From the NCBI GenBank assembly GCA_025786725.1, contig JAHLTZ010000088.1, forward strand, positions 1 to 30,926: a stretch of 30,926 bases of DNA. The letters are read 5' to 3'. The notes beneath the pieces are model-generated. The model saw only the letters and a program-made list of their open reading frames with translations, was not told the DNA's origin and made no database searches. The translations under genes were made by a program, and so were the position numbers. Within the stretch, counting starts at the first letter, position 1; every line of letters begins with the position of its first letter. Of the stretch, positions 19,645-30,926 are shown piece by piece. Source of the stretch: Syncephalis fuscata. Lineage: Eukaryota > Zoopagomycota > Zoopagomycetes > Zoopagales > Piptocephalidaceae.

Positions 19645-19976
19645 ATGATCAAAATAATCCACACCACGCATGTAACACCTGTTTTATAGTAAAGTTTTTT
19701 TTTCGTTTTTTTTTAATAGCTCCCCTATCGTGTATGGCAGCAGATTTAGATATTTTATGCAGTACTGACTATATTTAGTTTTATAATGCAGCAAAGCCAC
19801 GATATTCTCTAGCCGATTATAGATTACAGTTTTAGTTTAAATAAATTCATAATAGTTTATTATAATTGCAATTAGCTGTTTAAAGAATTAGCACGCCGCT
19901 GATCATATAATATGTTATGTGTACTATAACATTATTATACAATTTGATTTATTCTATTAACTATCTATTATCATTT
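19645..19976. other. 3' flank of the gene at 18918
   Basis: T-rich run (gttttttttcgtttttttt, about 19694-19717) and aataaa-like text (taaataaattcataa, 19838) that may mark the transcript end. Nothing else was recognised. Confidence 0.4.
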
Positions 19977-20280
19977 CGAGTCAAATGACTAATATTTAAT
20001 AATATTTAATTTATTGAACATGATGGTGGGTGGTGAGTGACATTAATCATCGAATACTCATCATCGTAGATTTATTATCCATTATACATATATCCTCTAT
20101 TCACCTATATCATTCCCATTCTATTCTATACTACTATATAGCATTATATAATATATTAGACACATTTTATTGTTTATATACTTCAACATACTTTACTCAA
20201 TACACTCATTATGTAATATATACTATAGCTTCAGCATCGTTATTCATACTTTTCTTGTATATTCACTATAATTTATTTTC
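19977..20280 (+). repeat. Foldback element, left arm plus part of centre (truncated)
   Basis: The arm (cgagtcaaatgacta, tttattgaacatgatggtgg, gtgagtgacattaatcatcg, tttattatccattatacata) is followed by centre sequence similar to 5400-5560 (tatatcattcccattctatt; cagcatcgttattcatactt). The copy stops abruptly near 20280 with no right arm. It abuts the reading frame at 20279-20500. Confidence 0.65.
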
Positions 20281-20500
20281 AAAAAATAAATAGTTTTACA
20301 AAAATTGCTTCAAATGCTTCAACACCTTTAGTCAAGTCCATAGAACTTGAATGTAACAGCTTAAACGATGGCTGTTGATCACATAACTGCCATCTATTTA
20401 TCCAATAGGTGCCGATAATGTTATTTAGGTAATGATCACCTAACCAGTTGTAGTACCACGACCACTCGTTTACTTGTAATGCATGCTGTCCCCTTGACAT
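20279..20500 (-). pseudogene. Orphan 73-codon frame, possible gene fragment
   Basis: From ATG 20500 the frame encodes 73 residues with a non-random look: Trp/Tyr-rich NEWSWYYNWLGDHYLNN, then a polar stretch ending SSSMDLTKGVEAFEAIF. It ends where the truncated foldback element begins. I could not place it in a family or find continuing exons. It may be the surviving piece of a gene cut by the repeat, or chance. Confidence 0.3.
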
Positions 20501-21833
20501 GGTGACCCTAACAGCAACAATGACAAGTTATTGGACCATTTCTCTGCGACTACATACGCATAAGGCTGGCATTATGGCTGTTTCTGTCGAGGCGTAACAA
20601 TCCTTGCACCCATCCCGTCTCATATGGTCTCCATCCAATCATTTTTGAATGAATCCGGTTTACGGCAATTGCTGTTATTTCCATACTCAACATCCGCTCG
20701 GACACTCCCACACACACACACACATATATATATAGTTATTCTTTACACTTCTTTTCACACGTTTGCCACCACTATTATTTTGTCGTTGTTGCTATTGTTG
20801 CGATCACTCTTTGAATGCAAAAAACAGCGTCCGCGTTCAGTTTTTTTGTTGTTTTGGGCTCGACCCACTTATTCTATTGCCTAGATTCTCCTCACGTTGT
20901 GCAGCGCATACTAAGGATTACGCTATTACTAAACGTCCGCCAACGTTTGCTTTAACAACACTTAACTTACGTGCGCAACTCACCCAACTTCTTCAGATCC
21001 TATTCCTCGACAACGACTCGAACGCTTTTGTCCTTTCTTCATCTTTTGGCATACTTCATCCACTGGCTGTTTCCCTAGTAGCAGCCATTCCGTTGCAGTG
21101 TTCGTGCCATTTTTCTGCAAGCTCTACGGCCTTTTCTTTCTATCCAGGGAACAGCTATTGCCCTGACGACGCCGTTCACGGATCTTAGGCTATTACGCGT
21201 AGATCACGGCTCTTGGTCTGCATTCAAACTATCTGCAACGAGTGCTAAGGCTAAAATAGCAGCTATAAACATAGTAGCGGTGATTGCGGCTGTAGTGTGC
21301 CCGTGTACCAGCGTGCGTTCGAGTGTGCGTGTGCGTGTGTGTACAGAGAAATACACCAAAGAGAGCGTTTCAAGCCAATTGTGGCAGCTTTCCTTTTATT
21401 TTCTCCTTTTCCAATCGACTTGTTAGCGGCTCTACTGCACGCATTTGCGTGTGTATAGGCAAATAGCAGCTATTAACGTAAGTACAAGCGGCAACAAACG
21501 ACGGGAAACGATCAGGAGTTGGCCATTATTGGACACTGATTCTTGCTCCTGCTTACTTGATTGCATGTGTCCCTTCTCTCGCGTTATTCAGAATCTACAC
21601 AACAAACAATAGTGACCGACTACTGACTCTAATATTGATTCATATATTTTCTTGTTCGCTAACTGTTTATCCATTCATATTTGTGTCTATTTTAGAAGGT
21701 CCTACCTTGATTATTGTTTATTTGCACTTTATTTCTGACCTTCAAGGCAGATTAGTCCGTTGGACTTGAACCTACCGATTGGACTACCGATTCAGTCTTT
21801 TTTTACTGGTTTATTTCGTTTTGTGTATCTACG
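20501..21833 (+). promoter_or_regulatory. Upstream region and probable long leader of the GATA gene
   Basis: About 1.3 kb of higher G+C, C/T-rich DNA. A (CA)n-(TA)n microsatellite lies at about 20708-20733. Candidate leader intron: donor cgtaagtaca at about 21480 and acceptor tctattttag near 21696. Several upstream ATGs (for example the 70-codon frame from 21557 and a 64-codon frame from 21760 overlapping the main start) could restrain translation. None of these frames looks like a conserved protein. Confidence 0.45.
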
Positions 21834-24800
21834 ATGCCGCCTATTGTGCTTAAAATTAAAGGCAGCCGGCCTTTTCTTCCCTTCGCAGAGCTTGATAGCG
21901 AAGAGGATTTATCCAAAACATGGCGTGTGTGTACCAAAGTCAAGGACTCATTAGAGAATGGAAGCCGACTGGAAAATCTTAGCTGGCGACTATGGCATCT
22001 ACATCAACTAGTGGCGAGCGGTAAGCGGAAGCTAAACAATGAAGAAAATAGCGATGGCGCGTCGACTAGCAACACACAGAGCGGCACCGCGGGAACCAGC
22101 TCGTCGATGACGAATGATGTACCCATGATGCTGGACAGCATACCTGATCTTGGCGGACAATCGGTCGCGAATGGGACAGAATTAGATGTTGAGAATAAGC
22201 GATGCACCTTCCGTACACTGTCCAAGAATGCCACACGTATCTTGGATGGAGACGAGAATGCTGATCAACGAGACTTTGAAATGCGTGTACGCCATTTTAG
22301 TCCTTCTTCCGGTCGCAGTGCACGTTCTTCCAAATCACCCCAAGTTACAAGCAGTTTACCGACGGCTGATAATAACAGCCCAAGCATGCGGTGTCCGCCA
22401 GCAATGAATGTACAGCACAATATTAATGCTAACAACAATATTAGTAATGGTAGTAATGGCCAGTTTAGCTATACTAACGAAGTAGCAAACCAGCTATCGT
22501 CTAAATCAAATAATACACTTTGGCTTCAACAGGCATGTTCAATGCAAGCGAATGATATGGCCAATGCCCAAGCATCTGTTGCGTCAGCGGCAATGCCTAG
22601 TGCCAATCTACCTAATGGTATGCCCATTCCCACTCGTATTATGTCTCAGGCAAATCAAGGCCGAGCCATTACTACTACAACAAATACAATGCTACCAGCT
22701 CCATCGGCCGTTTATCCGCCATATCAGGCCTACACCGCTGGCAATGATCTTAGCCAATTAATGGGTGCAGCAGCCTCGATATTTCCACAGCTTATGGGTA
22801 TTCCTGGCCTAACCAATAATGTTGGTATGGCTAATAATGCGGCTCCACCGTTGGCTGGTACGGCTGCTGGTGTACTTTTGGATGATATGTTTGGTTCATT
22901 TCCAGCATCGGCGTATGTTGGTGATGTCAATCAACCGCCAACTATTGAAATACCATTGGAACAAGTACTAAATGCTAATGGAATTAACGTTGCGGCTGCC
23001 GCGGCAGCAGCAGCAGCAGCAGCCAATCCTGCTTGGTCCACTGCGTCGACACCATCGGCAACACAGGACCAAATGAATACCAATTACTTTGATGCATGGC
23101 TTAATGTCGCATCGGGTCGTTGGCCAGCTGGAGCAAATACTTCGCAGTCGACAAACACATCACCGCGGACAGCTGCGCAACTAGTAAAACTAGAAACACC
23201 GCTGACACAGCCATCATCAGCAACTACATCACCGAATCTAGTTTACAATACCGGAAATATCGCTACATCAAATAGACCCGATGCTGCTATACCATCTAAT
23301 ATAATGGGATCGGTCAGTACATCAGCCACCAGTGAGGCAACGGCTTCGTTAAGCGGATACACTACACCTACTACTACAACATCAGTTGGAGGAGAAAATC
23401 TATCTGCAGTTGTTAATGCTGCACGCCAGCTATTATCAGAACATGCTGAATCAGCAAATAGACTACCAGTGTCACCAGTTTCACTTACACCAGCATCTGT
23501 AACAAGTGTTAAATTAAACGATGGTAAATCTTCTGTATCATCACCGGCTACATTGGCAACGGCAACACCAGCACAGCAACAGCCAAAACAGACTAAGCAG
23601 AAGTCAAAGCCAAAGCCAAAGCCAAAGCAGCAGCAGCAACAACAACAACAGCCGCAACAGCCACAGCAACAATCTTTAGCTATGCTGACTGCATCCAATC
23701 TGGCCAAATCTTCAAATACAGCCAAGTCAATATTTCCTACCTATCATAATACTGAAGATTCACTAAAACTGTCAACATCAGTACCAGTCGTGCCAGGTAC
23801 TATAGCGACCAACAACAACGGTTTGACTACTGGAAACCAACCAATTAACATTATGGCAAAGCCGTCGGATCATATATCTTTGGTTACAGATCCAGCTCAG
23901 CTATTTTGTCGCAATTGTGGAGTTACATCGACCCCACTTTGGCGACGATCTATTAATGATGATATCCTATGCAATGCATGTGGTCTTTAGTAAGTTTAAT
24001 AATACTGAATTGTTAGGATAATTAATATTTACTAATAAGCATTGCTTACAGTATGAAATTACACAATATGGCCCGTCCAAAGTTGCGCAAAGCACAGCAG
24101 AAAGACTTGCAGCCAAGTATTGAGCATTGCGTTAATTCCAGTCCAATACCCGGCAACAATAAATCATCTGTGTTTTGTTCGAACTGCTATACAAATAATA
24201 CACCATTATGGCGACGTGACGACCAAAGCAACGTTTTATGTAATGCCTGTGGTCTATAGTAAGCCATTAATTAATACAATCATATTGCTACTGATACTGA
24301 TACTAATATTAATAATAGTCTAAAGCTGCATCAAGAACGGCGTCCACTTAGTTTGAAGACCGACGTTATTAAGAAACGTCAGCGATATGATACGCCTAAA
24401 AAGAGCAAGAAAGCAAAGACCGGTGAAGAGGCCAGCGAAGAGAATAGCGTTGAAAACAGTCCAGATCAATCATCATCTGGAACATCTTTACAAACAACGT
24501 TTATGGATACAAGTTCAACAGAACCATCACCATGCCATTCTCCGTCAACACAACCTATTGGTCTAACATCTGCAACATATTCACCGTTACAAAATCAGCA
24601 ACAGCAACATTCATTAAATATGCAAATTAAACAAGAACCCGTGCTAATGAATGGTAATACAGGCTTAACTAATTTGAATGGTGTTGATTTCCAAACAGCT
24701 ATTCAATCGGCAAACTTATATGCAACTAATGGATGGCCTACTACCACCACTGCTGCTAATGCCAATTTATTGCAGCCATCAACAGCATCGACCAGCGGTA

Positions 24801-24841
24801 GAAATACACCGTCAAAGCAACAACATACCGGCGTATCATAG
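21834..24841 (+). CDS. Two-finger fungal GATA transcription factor, AreA/Nit2-related
   Basis: Exons 21834-23989, 24052-24258 and 24319-24841 give 961 residues. The N-terminus carries the fungal DUF1752 signature: [20 protein letters not shown] then [11 protein letters not shown] (about residue 29-60), found in AreA/Nit2/Gaf1 regulators. There is a long Asn/Ala/Ser/Thr-rich activator-like middle with a poly-Ala run (about 386-397) and a KPKPK-poly-Gln tract (about 583-605). Two C-x2-C-x17-C-x2-C GATA fingers lie at about 692-718 and 761-787. The second runs on into [20 protein letters not shown], the canonical fungal basic tail. The first has [13 protein letters not shown]. Such factors bind GATA sites and control nitrogen catabolism or, in two-finger SreA types, iron uptake. 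The DUF1752 domain favours a nitrogen-type ancestry; the target is not shown here. Both introns split the Tyr codon after CGL at the same phase. Confidence 0.93.
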
Positions 24842-25066
24842 TGTAGACTTTTATTGTTGAGCAACATCATCTAAGCTACATTAACAACACTTAAGATACC
24901 AACCTTTATGTTAGATCAAATGATGATTTTGATCCATGCTGCATTTGTGTTTATTCGCTTCGCTTCACGCTCTGTTCTAGTAGATTGCATGTCTTTTTTT
25001 GTTTGTTTGTTTGTTTTTTCTTTCTTAGTTAGTTATTTTTTCATTAGCGTAAAAAATGTTCGCTTT

Positions 25067-25113
25067 TTATTATTATTATTATTACTATTATTATTACTAT
25101 TATTATTACTATT
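25067..25113 (+). repeat. (TTA)n microsatellite
   Basis: Runs of ttattatta interrupted by ttac at regular spacing (ttattattattattactatt). Simple-sequence repeat. Confidence 0.85.
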
Positions 25114-25554
25114 CTTTACTATCAGTGCCATTATTAACATTGTTACAACTTTATTTTAAAGATTGTAGCTTAGATGACTAAGCAGCGTATTATACTGGAC
25201 TGACGTTTACTATAATGTTAGTATTTAATGTGTACTAAGATTTGTCTAAATGCTTAAAATATAATGTACTGATCATTAATTATCGCAGTTCAAATATAAT
25301 AAACTGTATGACACTAACCAAAATAAAATGAGACAAGGTTATTGTTTTTTTATTGCTATTAAATAAGATTATTATTTGCAGTAAACATAGCCAATAATAA
25401 ACAAACTTTATATTGGTTCATTACTAGTGCAGTATATCAATTTACATAGCTATTCATATATCCACAACAAACAACTATTTACTTATTGCTTATCATATCA
25501 GGATGATAGCAGCATTAATATTAAGCAATCTATTAGCTACTTATGGTTATTTAA

Positions 25555-25715
25555 AGGACATATGACTATGTTTAATTATATTTTATTTATTGAACTAACA
25601 TTCTTTCTAGCAAACATGAAACTAGATGATGGATGACATCAGCCATTAAAATATTTATTATCGTAGATTCATTATCCAACACACGTGTATATTTTATTTA
25701 TTACTACTATTCCAC
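25555..25715 (+). repeat. Foldback-element left arm, partial
   Basis: Blocks catatgactatgtttaatta, tttattgaacta, aacatgaaactagatgatgg, atgacatcagccattaaaat and tcgtagattcattatccaac follow the same order as the left arms at 5262 and 19977. No right arm was recognised downstream. Confidence 0.55.
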
Positions 25716-26813
25716 TATACATCCATACTAGTATATACTATTGTATCAATGGAGAAGTAACATTGAAGCTATTCAATACAATCATTATGCTGATAATTGT
25801 GTCTGTACAGCAGCATAACCTACTACTATTGAGATTGCACTTGCTGTTACCAGCACAACTTGTAATAACAATCCATAGCAACAACAAATCATATAAAGAA
25901 ATTTACAGCATATTCTAAACAGCATAAAGTAAAGCCAAAAATATACTTGTTATGTTAACAACAATGCCAATATCAATTATTGGAGTAATGAAGGTCAGAT
26001 TACAAAGAACAATGCAAAGACATAACATAGAATATATAATTATACCAGTAGTCAATCAACCATTGATACTATCTATGTAGTATATGGAGTGTACAAGTAT
26101 ATGTAGTGGATATATGTTATCAAGTGTATTAAAAGAATAAAAGTTAATTGATCCAACATGTTAGTACATCATAAAACATATCAAAGATGTTGAATAATAA
26201 ACTTATAAAACAATGTCATTTAACTCTAAAAGATTTATTTAAATAAAAACTATTGCTATCATTACGATTACTATTATTATTAACATTATAATTATAGTAA
26301 ATAACAGTTTTTGGTAATATTTGAATAGTATTAAATAGTTTATGGATTACTTGTAAATTCTTATTATTTCGCCCACTTTTCTTTCTAGCTACTATTTTAT
26401 TATAACAATGGTAAGTAGAATCTAATAATAGTATAAAGGAGTGAACTATTGTAATGACGAGTTCATAGTATCATCCTTGTTCTTAGTGTGCCATACGGCA
26501 TGTAAGATTGATAACATACTAAAGCGTCGGTTTTTACTTTAAGTAAGGCTCTCGGGCAAGATTCCAAACATCTACTGGTTGAGAATCAGAGAGATGACGG
26601 GTGCCGGAACAATAGCCACTGTCTTCAACTATAAACTATACTATATACTATTAATAACCACTAACGTAATAACTGTTACTAGATTACAAGTACATAATAT
26701 AACAAGTTACAATATCAACAGTATAATAATAAAGATCAACCGTAACATTGATAATAGTACTATTTATTAATCCTATCTATATACAATAGTAATAGTAAAA
26801 ACCATAATAATGC

Positions 26814-26906
26814 TTAGTCGTCAATGTCGTCATTTTCTATCTTGCCACCACTCAATTCGTATCTGACATCATTTTTACCTTTTAATTGTATGATTGGGCC
26901 AATCAT
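26814..26906 (-). CDS. Possible tiny gene (30 residues)
   Basis: From ATG 26906 the frame encodes MIGPIIQLKGKND then VRYELSGGKIENDDIDD and TAA, a charged, protein-like sequence unlike the AT-rich noise around it. Upstream on the same strand are a TATA-like box (tatatataaaaaa, about 27056-27068), a C/T-rich start region (about 27028-27045) and an intron-like stretch (donor GTAAGT near 26956, acceptor CTATAG near 26912). A leader intron followed by a short coding exon would fit. No family recognised, and more exons are possible. Confidence 0.3.
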   Translation of the reverse strand: MIGPIIQLKGKNDVRYELSGGKIENDDIDD

Positions 26907-26999
26907 TACTCTATAGAAATTACACACACACACAAGCCACTCACTCACTTTTTACTTACTTTTATTGATTGCTCTTTAACAAACCCTTGCTTATCTACA

Positions 27000-27837
27000 A
27001 AATAGTGATGAATTTGTAACACATACACAAGAGAAAGAAAGAAAAAAGACATCTATTTTTTATATATACATCGTATTTACTCTCTATTACTACTTATTAA
27101 TAGTGAAGTAATAGTGGTGGTCTATTTTTTCTATACTATTTTTCATTTTGTCTAATACTGTTACAACTGTTGGTCATCTTTTTCCATTTACTCTTTCTAA
27201 CTACAACTATTACAACTGTGCGTCTATTACGTCGCTTTCTTTTCCCGTCTATACATCAGTAACAATAATAGTAGTTTACAGTCATTATTGGTGGTGTTTA
27301 TTCTTGTATACTCGTTTACACTATTGTTAGTCAATTGCGCGCGTATTTGTATTGCTCCTTACTAGCCGCACTATACCACTGCCACTACTACTATTGCCAC
27401 TACTACTACTACTACTACTACTCGTTTCTTTGTATGTCCTTTTTGGCACAACTGTCTACATTTAACGTATATACTAGTCGCTACTGACTTGCCCGAGTCT
27501 TCCTTGGTGACAGACTATACCATTGTGACACCTCAAATCTTTTACAAGTAATTGCAATTGGTTTAATAACCAAGCCTATTCTTTTCTTTTGAATCGCGTA
27601 AAGGTACGTGGAATGTGAAAGGGCGCAAATAGGCCGAAGTTGATGGCAGCCACTATAAGATAGCACTACTAACCGATCGAACTAACATTCTCTTCTATAG
27701 TCTATACTACTACTACTACTATACTAGACACTTTGAGTGGATGCCTCTGTGTACAGAATAGACGCTACTATCTTATTGACTTTTAGCGTTACGTGTCACC
27801 ACAATCTCGTCATCTTGGATTTGTGGCCTCGACGGCC
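27000..27837 (+). promoter_or_regulatory. Upstream region and leader of the TSC2 gene
   Basis: C/T-rich DNA with (CTA)n repeats at about 27385-27421 and 27703-27722, and no long protein-like frame. A frame in phase with TSC2 is open from 27793 without an ATG; the first in-frame ATG is 27838. Confidence 0.45.
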
Positions 27838-30800
27838 ATGTCCACAAATGAATCCGAGGCTAATCGACGTTTGCAGGCTCAATCCGAGTCTTTGCCTGCA
27901 GCGTCTGTATCGGCCACGAGCCGTGAACCAACCGAGTTGTCTCAACCTATAACCACATCGTCGAATCAACAATCTACACCGCCAGCGTCAATTCCAACGA
28001 CCACTGCGGCAGCAGCAGCAGCAGCGGCAAGTGCGGCAGTTGGTATTGCATCGAGTGTTATGACGAGCTCAAGTGTAGCCGCTGCCTCATTTGCCCGCGG
28101 TCCTTCTTCCGCACGACTAGGTGGATTATTCCGCGTATTTAGACCACGGAAAAGTGCATCTGAAGAAGAAACATGGCGTTCTATGGGCACTGATACTCAA
28201 CAGGACCTTGCTAATCCAGAAATGTTATTATCCGCTGAAAATCACGCCGAAAGTGATGGCTATCGTTTATTAATGGCATTTAAACAGGCCAATTCATCAA
28301 GTCAACGGGCCCGTGTAGCCAGAAATATTGCTACAGTAGTCCGAGAACGCCGTGTCGATCATTTAGAGGCTATTTGGGCCGCTGTATCTGAACTATTAAC
28401 AGCCAATGAATCTGCCGATGCGCGCCGTGCCGCATTTGAAGTCATGCTTGCATGTATTCACGGACAGTATACACGACTCGATTTACTACGACCCGAATTC
28501 TATCGCACCCTACAAGACTATGACCAACAAGAAGATACAGAACTGCGTATTACTGCACTTCGCGCCCTTATTAAAGACGGTAGAGATATTAGTGGGTTTG
28601 AGAAAAGCGTTGGCCGAATGCTACTTGAATGGCTACGCCAACTATTTGAACGGGCGCAAAGAGCAGCCGCCCAAAGCCTTGACATTTCTCAACTCACCTC
28701 TGGCTATAGTGGATCATTATCACGGTCATCGGGTAGCGGTAATGGCAGTGCACGTCTTTCTGCACTGGCCGGCAGTGCTTCACAACGTGTAGCCGCATCC
28801 AGTTCCAGCAATCCATACCATCCACAATTCAGTGCTGTGCTTTCACTACTGGTCAATGTAGTTAAATTCAACGCATCCTGTTTTGAAGAACGAGAAACTG
28901 CCCGTTTAATTGAAGTTGTTTGTCGAATATGCGATAAAACACTCTATCCAGAAGATGTTCAAGGCTGTCTAGGATTTATGGATGTCGCTGTACGCTATGC
29001 CTATGTACCGCCCGCTGCTTTAACCAGCTATGTACGCACACTATGTCGCTGTGTTAATCTAGACCAATTTGCCCGTAATAGTTGGGCTATTATGCGTAAC
29101 TTACTTAAAAGCCATTGTGCACACGGGGCCATTCTTATTCTCTGCTCCATTCTTGAAGATGATCGGCATGCATCGGTAGTGCCTTTATTACGCGGTGCCG
29201 TCTTCTTTCTAGGCATGTCCAGTTGGGGATCACAGCGAGTTGAAACGCTATCACATACGTTTTCACGCGCCCTTAATGCCATGAAACGAGCACTGTCCTA
29301 CAAACGCGCCAATGTAGATTATGAAATACTACTGAATATGAATCGACTACTTAAGAAATATGCGGCTAAATTAACAACATTTGAATGGGAAATCTATTTT
29401 GATATGCTTGAATATCTAACGCATTATGCACTCAATCGTCATAAGAGTGATCAACCTAGTAAACAACACTCACCTATTAATCCAGCTAGTAGCGTTGATA
29501 ATACGGCCACTAGTCAAGTACCCACCGAATTTGTAGATGCTTCTATGGCCACACTCATTGATCAACCGGACGATGAACTGCCATGGATGATTGTAAAAGC
29601 ATTTGCGCGTATTGTAGCTCGATTGCAAATTGACTATCAGCAACGTGAATTAGCCGGTCCAACCCATCGATTTATTCGTGTACTTGAACGACTACAACCA
29701 TGTCTTACTGAAGAATCAGCCCTACTGCTACTTGATTATTATAGATCACAAGATGCATTCTATCCTGTATCTATCGACTGGTTACAAGCATTGTCAAGTG
29801 CTATTAATCGATTCTATCGAGAAGAGAAACGACCAAAAATACGCGCCCGAATGTTATCTATTGTCGCCGAAGTCTATGAAGGCACTAAAGATATGTATGC
29901 CAATCAAGTGGTACCCACTCTATTGTTACCAATGTTATCCACTACATACAATGAAACAGATGATATAGTGAAACAACAAGCATTACAACTATTATTACTC
30001 ATTGGCATGGATTGTGATCCACTTGATCAAATAACAACGCTATCCAATGACATAACAGTGCCAGATACTACAAATACTACAGATATAACAATGGCTAATT
30101 ACAGGTATTTAAGTGGTATACTTGAAGCCATTGTAGCCTGTCTATCCTGTACATGTCCATTCCCTAATAGTACACATCATTTCAATGCATCAACATCAAA
30201 ATCTAAAGTAAATGGCGGTCATAGTCCAGTGTTAACTCGTTCAACATTACGTGGCGTTCAATCGACAATGAATAGAACTACGTCGTCATCCAGTGGACCC
30301 TCCACTTCTGCAACCACGACACATACTGGTGGTGGCAGTCTATTCGGATCGCCTAATGCCACCAATACACCATTTATACCGCGCGTTATTCAATCTAACT
30401 GTTATGCCCATTGTGCTGCTCGCTGTCTAGTTACGCTATTTGATGATACACTCTATCGACCAGATCCCACACCATCTCTAATGATATTTCGCGAAATGAC
30501 TGAAGCACTGCGTAATGATACACTCCATGCCGCGACTCGACTCATTCTACTGCATTGTCTATTACGATTAAGAGCCAATCCGGCTGATCATCGTATTTAT
30601 TTGGTGGACTGTGCCTCAGCTGGTGTAGATCACACTGAACCACCGTTTACTGTACCATTACTGGCATCATTGGCCGCGGTCTATCGGCTGAGTCAGCCAT
30701 ACCGGGACATACACGCGCTGGACCAGGTCGACGACGGTTAACGATGGATACAGAGCGTATTGGTGGATATACACGTCCTCCACTATCTAGTGATCCTACA

Positions 30801-30926
30801 CAATTGGGCACTAGACGTACAAGTGAACCACCACTCCCGCCTATACCATTAAGTAATAGTCTAGGATCACCTTCTGGACTAAGGAATGAAACCATTTCTT
30901 CAGTATTAGAAGAAAGTATCAGTAAT
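27838..30926 (+). CDS. TSC2: Tuberin (TSC2) homologue, N-terminal part, runs off right edge with an apparent frameshift
   Basis: An uninterrupted frame of 967 codons runs from ATG 27838 to TAA 30739. After a Ser/Thr/Ala-rich start with poly-Ala comes the tuberin N-terminal helical-repeat domain: HLEAIWAAVSELL, RPEFYRTLQDY, LRALIKDGRDI. Later come LGFMDVAVRYAYVPP, FARNSWAIMRNLLKSH and FLGMSSWGSQRVE, then VDYEILLNMNRLLKKYAA and TTFEWEIYFDMLEYL. Tuberin is the GTPase-activating subunit that, with hamartin, switches off Rheb and so restrains TORC1. The GAP domain lies beyond the window. The stop at 30739-30741 is probably not the true end. A coding-like frame (MDTERIGG..., Pro/Ser-rich) opens immediately after it in another frame and runs to the window edge. 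No intron of normal size accounts for the change. No introns are seen in 2.9 kb, unlike most neighbours. Confidence 0.88.

Larger units (their letters stand above)
24842..26800. other. 3' flank of GATA gene and AT-rich spacer
   Basis: Contains a T-rich stretch and a (TTA)n/(TTAC) microsatellite at about 25067-25113, a foldback arm at 25555-25715, and otherwise AT-rich text. No gene was recognised. The segment 26480-26620 has somewhat higher G+C (ggctctcgggcaagattcca) and could hold an RNA, but I could not identify one. Confidence 0.45.

Noticed and set aside
23243-23725. 160-codon minus-strand frame with poly-Cys and FGFGFGF runs
   Set aside because: Antisense shadow of the poly-Gln and KPKPK tract in the GATA factor.
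25427-25918. Several 60-80-codon frames downstream of the GATA gene
   Set aside because: They run through a foldback arm and AT-rich DNA; composition is Ile/Tyr/Leu-rich noise.
26480-26620. Higher G+C block that might be a small structural RNA
   Set aside because: I looked for tRNA, spliceosomal and snoRNA signatures and saw none that held together.
27385-27421. (CTA)n array considered as a CRISPR-like or telomeric repeat
   Set aside because: Simple trinucleotide microsatellite in the leader of the TSC2 gene; no spacers and not a telomere motif.

Overview
This window is nuclear DNA from a fungus. The evidence is a GATA regulator with the fungal AreA/Nit2-type N-terminal domain, a tuberin (TSC2) homologue, genes split by many introns of about 45-90 bases (donors mostly GTAAGT or GTAGGC, branch sites such as ACTAAC or CTAAT, acceptors TTTAG or ATAG), and long AT-rich intergenic DNA. 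An early-diverging lineage would fit, but I cannot name it.

Layout: 1-873 (-) is the N-terminal part of a CNNM/Mam3-type DUF21 membrane protein, running off the left edge. 874-3965 is AT-rich repeat DNA. 3966-4762 (+) encodes an unrecognised basic protein with an 18-residue tandem repeat. 5145-5895 is a foldback element. 5972-6553 (-) encodes a small Cys-rich tailed protein. 6855-8191 (-) is an LDAH-family lipid-droplet serine hydrolase of eight exons, divergent from 8458-9166 (+), a ZNHIT1/Vps71 HIT-finger subunit of the SWR1 complex of six exons. 9590-11500 is an inverted-repeat-bounded region holding the C-terminal end of a Fanzor-like nuclease in which two catalytic acidic residues have been replaced. 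11952-13334 (+) is a signal-peptide-bearing protein-kinase-fold protein with a degenerate catalytic loop. It converges on 13454-14482 (-), an OCIA-like protein. 14483-18490 is repeat-rich: direct repeats, a nested small transposon, a duplicated G+C-richer segment and a second foldback element. 18918-19644 (+) is an unrecognised acidic/basic nuclear-looking protein. 19977-20500 is a truncated foldback arm abutting a short orphan reading frame. 21834-24841 (+) is a two-finger GATA factor with a long leader. 26814-26906 (-) may be a tiny gene. 27838-30926 (+) is the N-terminal part of tuberin, continuing off the right edge after an apparent frameshift.

The genes form no pathway or cluster. They are housekeeping and regulatory genes (nitrogen-type GATA control, TORC1 braking by tuberin, H2A.Z exchange, lipid-droplet lipase) separated by decayed mobile DNA. 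The most notable items are the catalytically altered Fanzor relic, the secreted pseudokinase-like protein, the twin GATA fingers whose introns interrupt the same codon, and a family of foldback elements present at least six times. Several genes need a non-consensus splice site or carry a one-base frame change; some of these may be assembly errors. All exon models were built by eye from splice signals and family resemblance.
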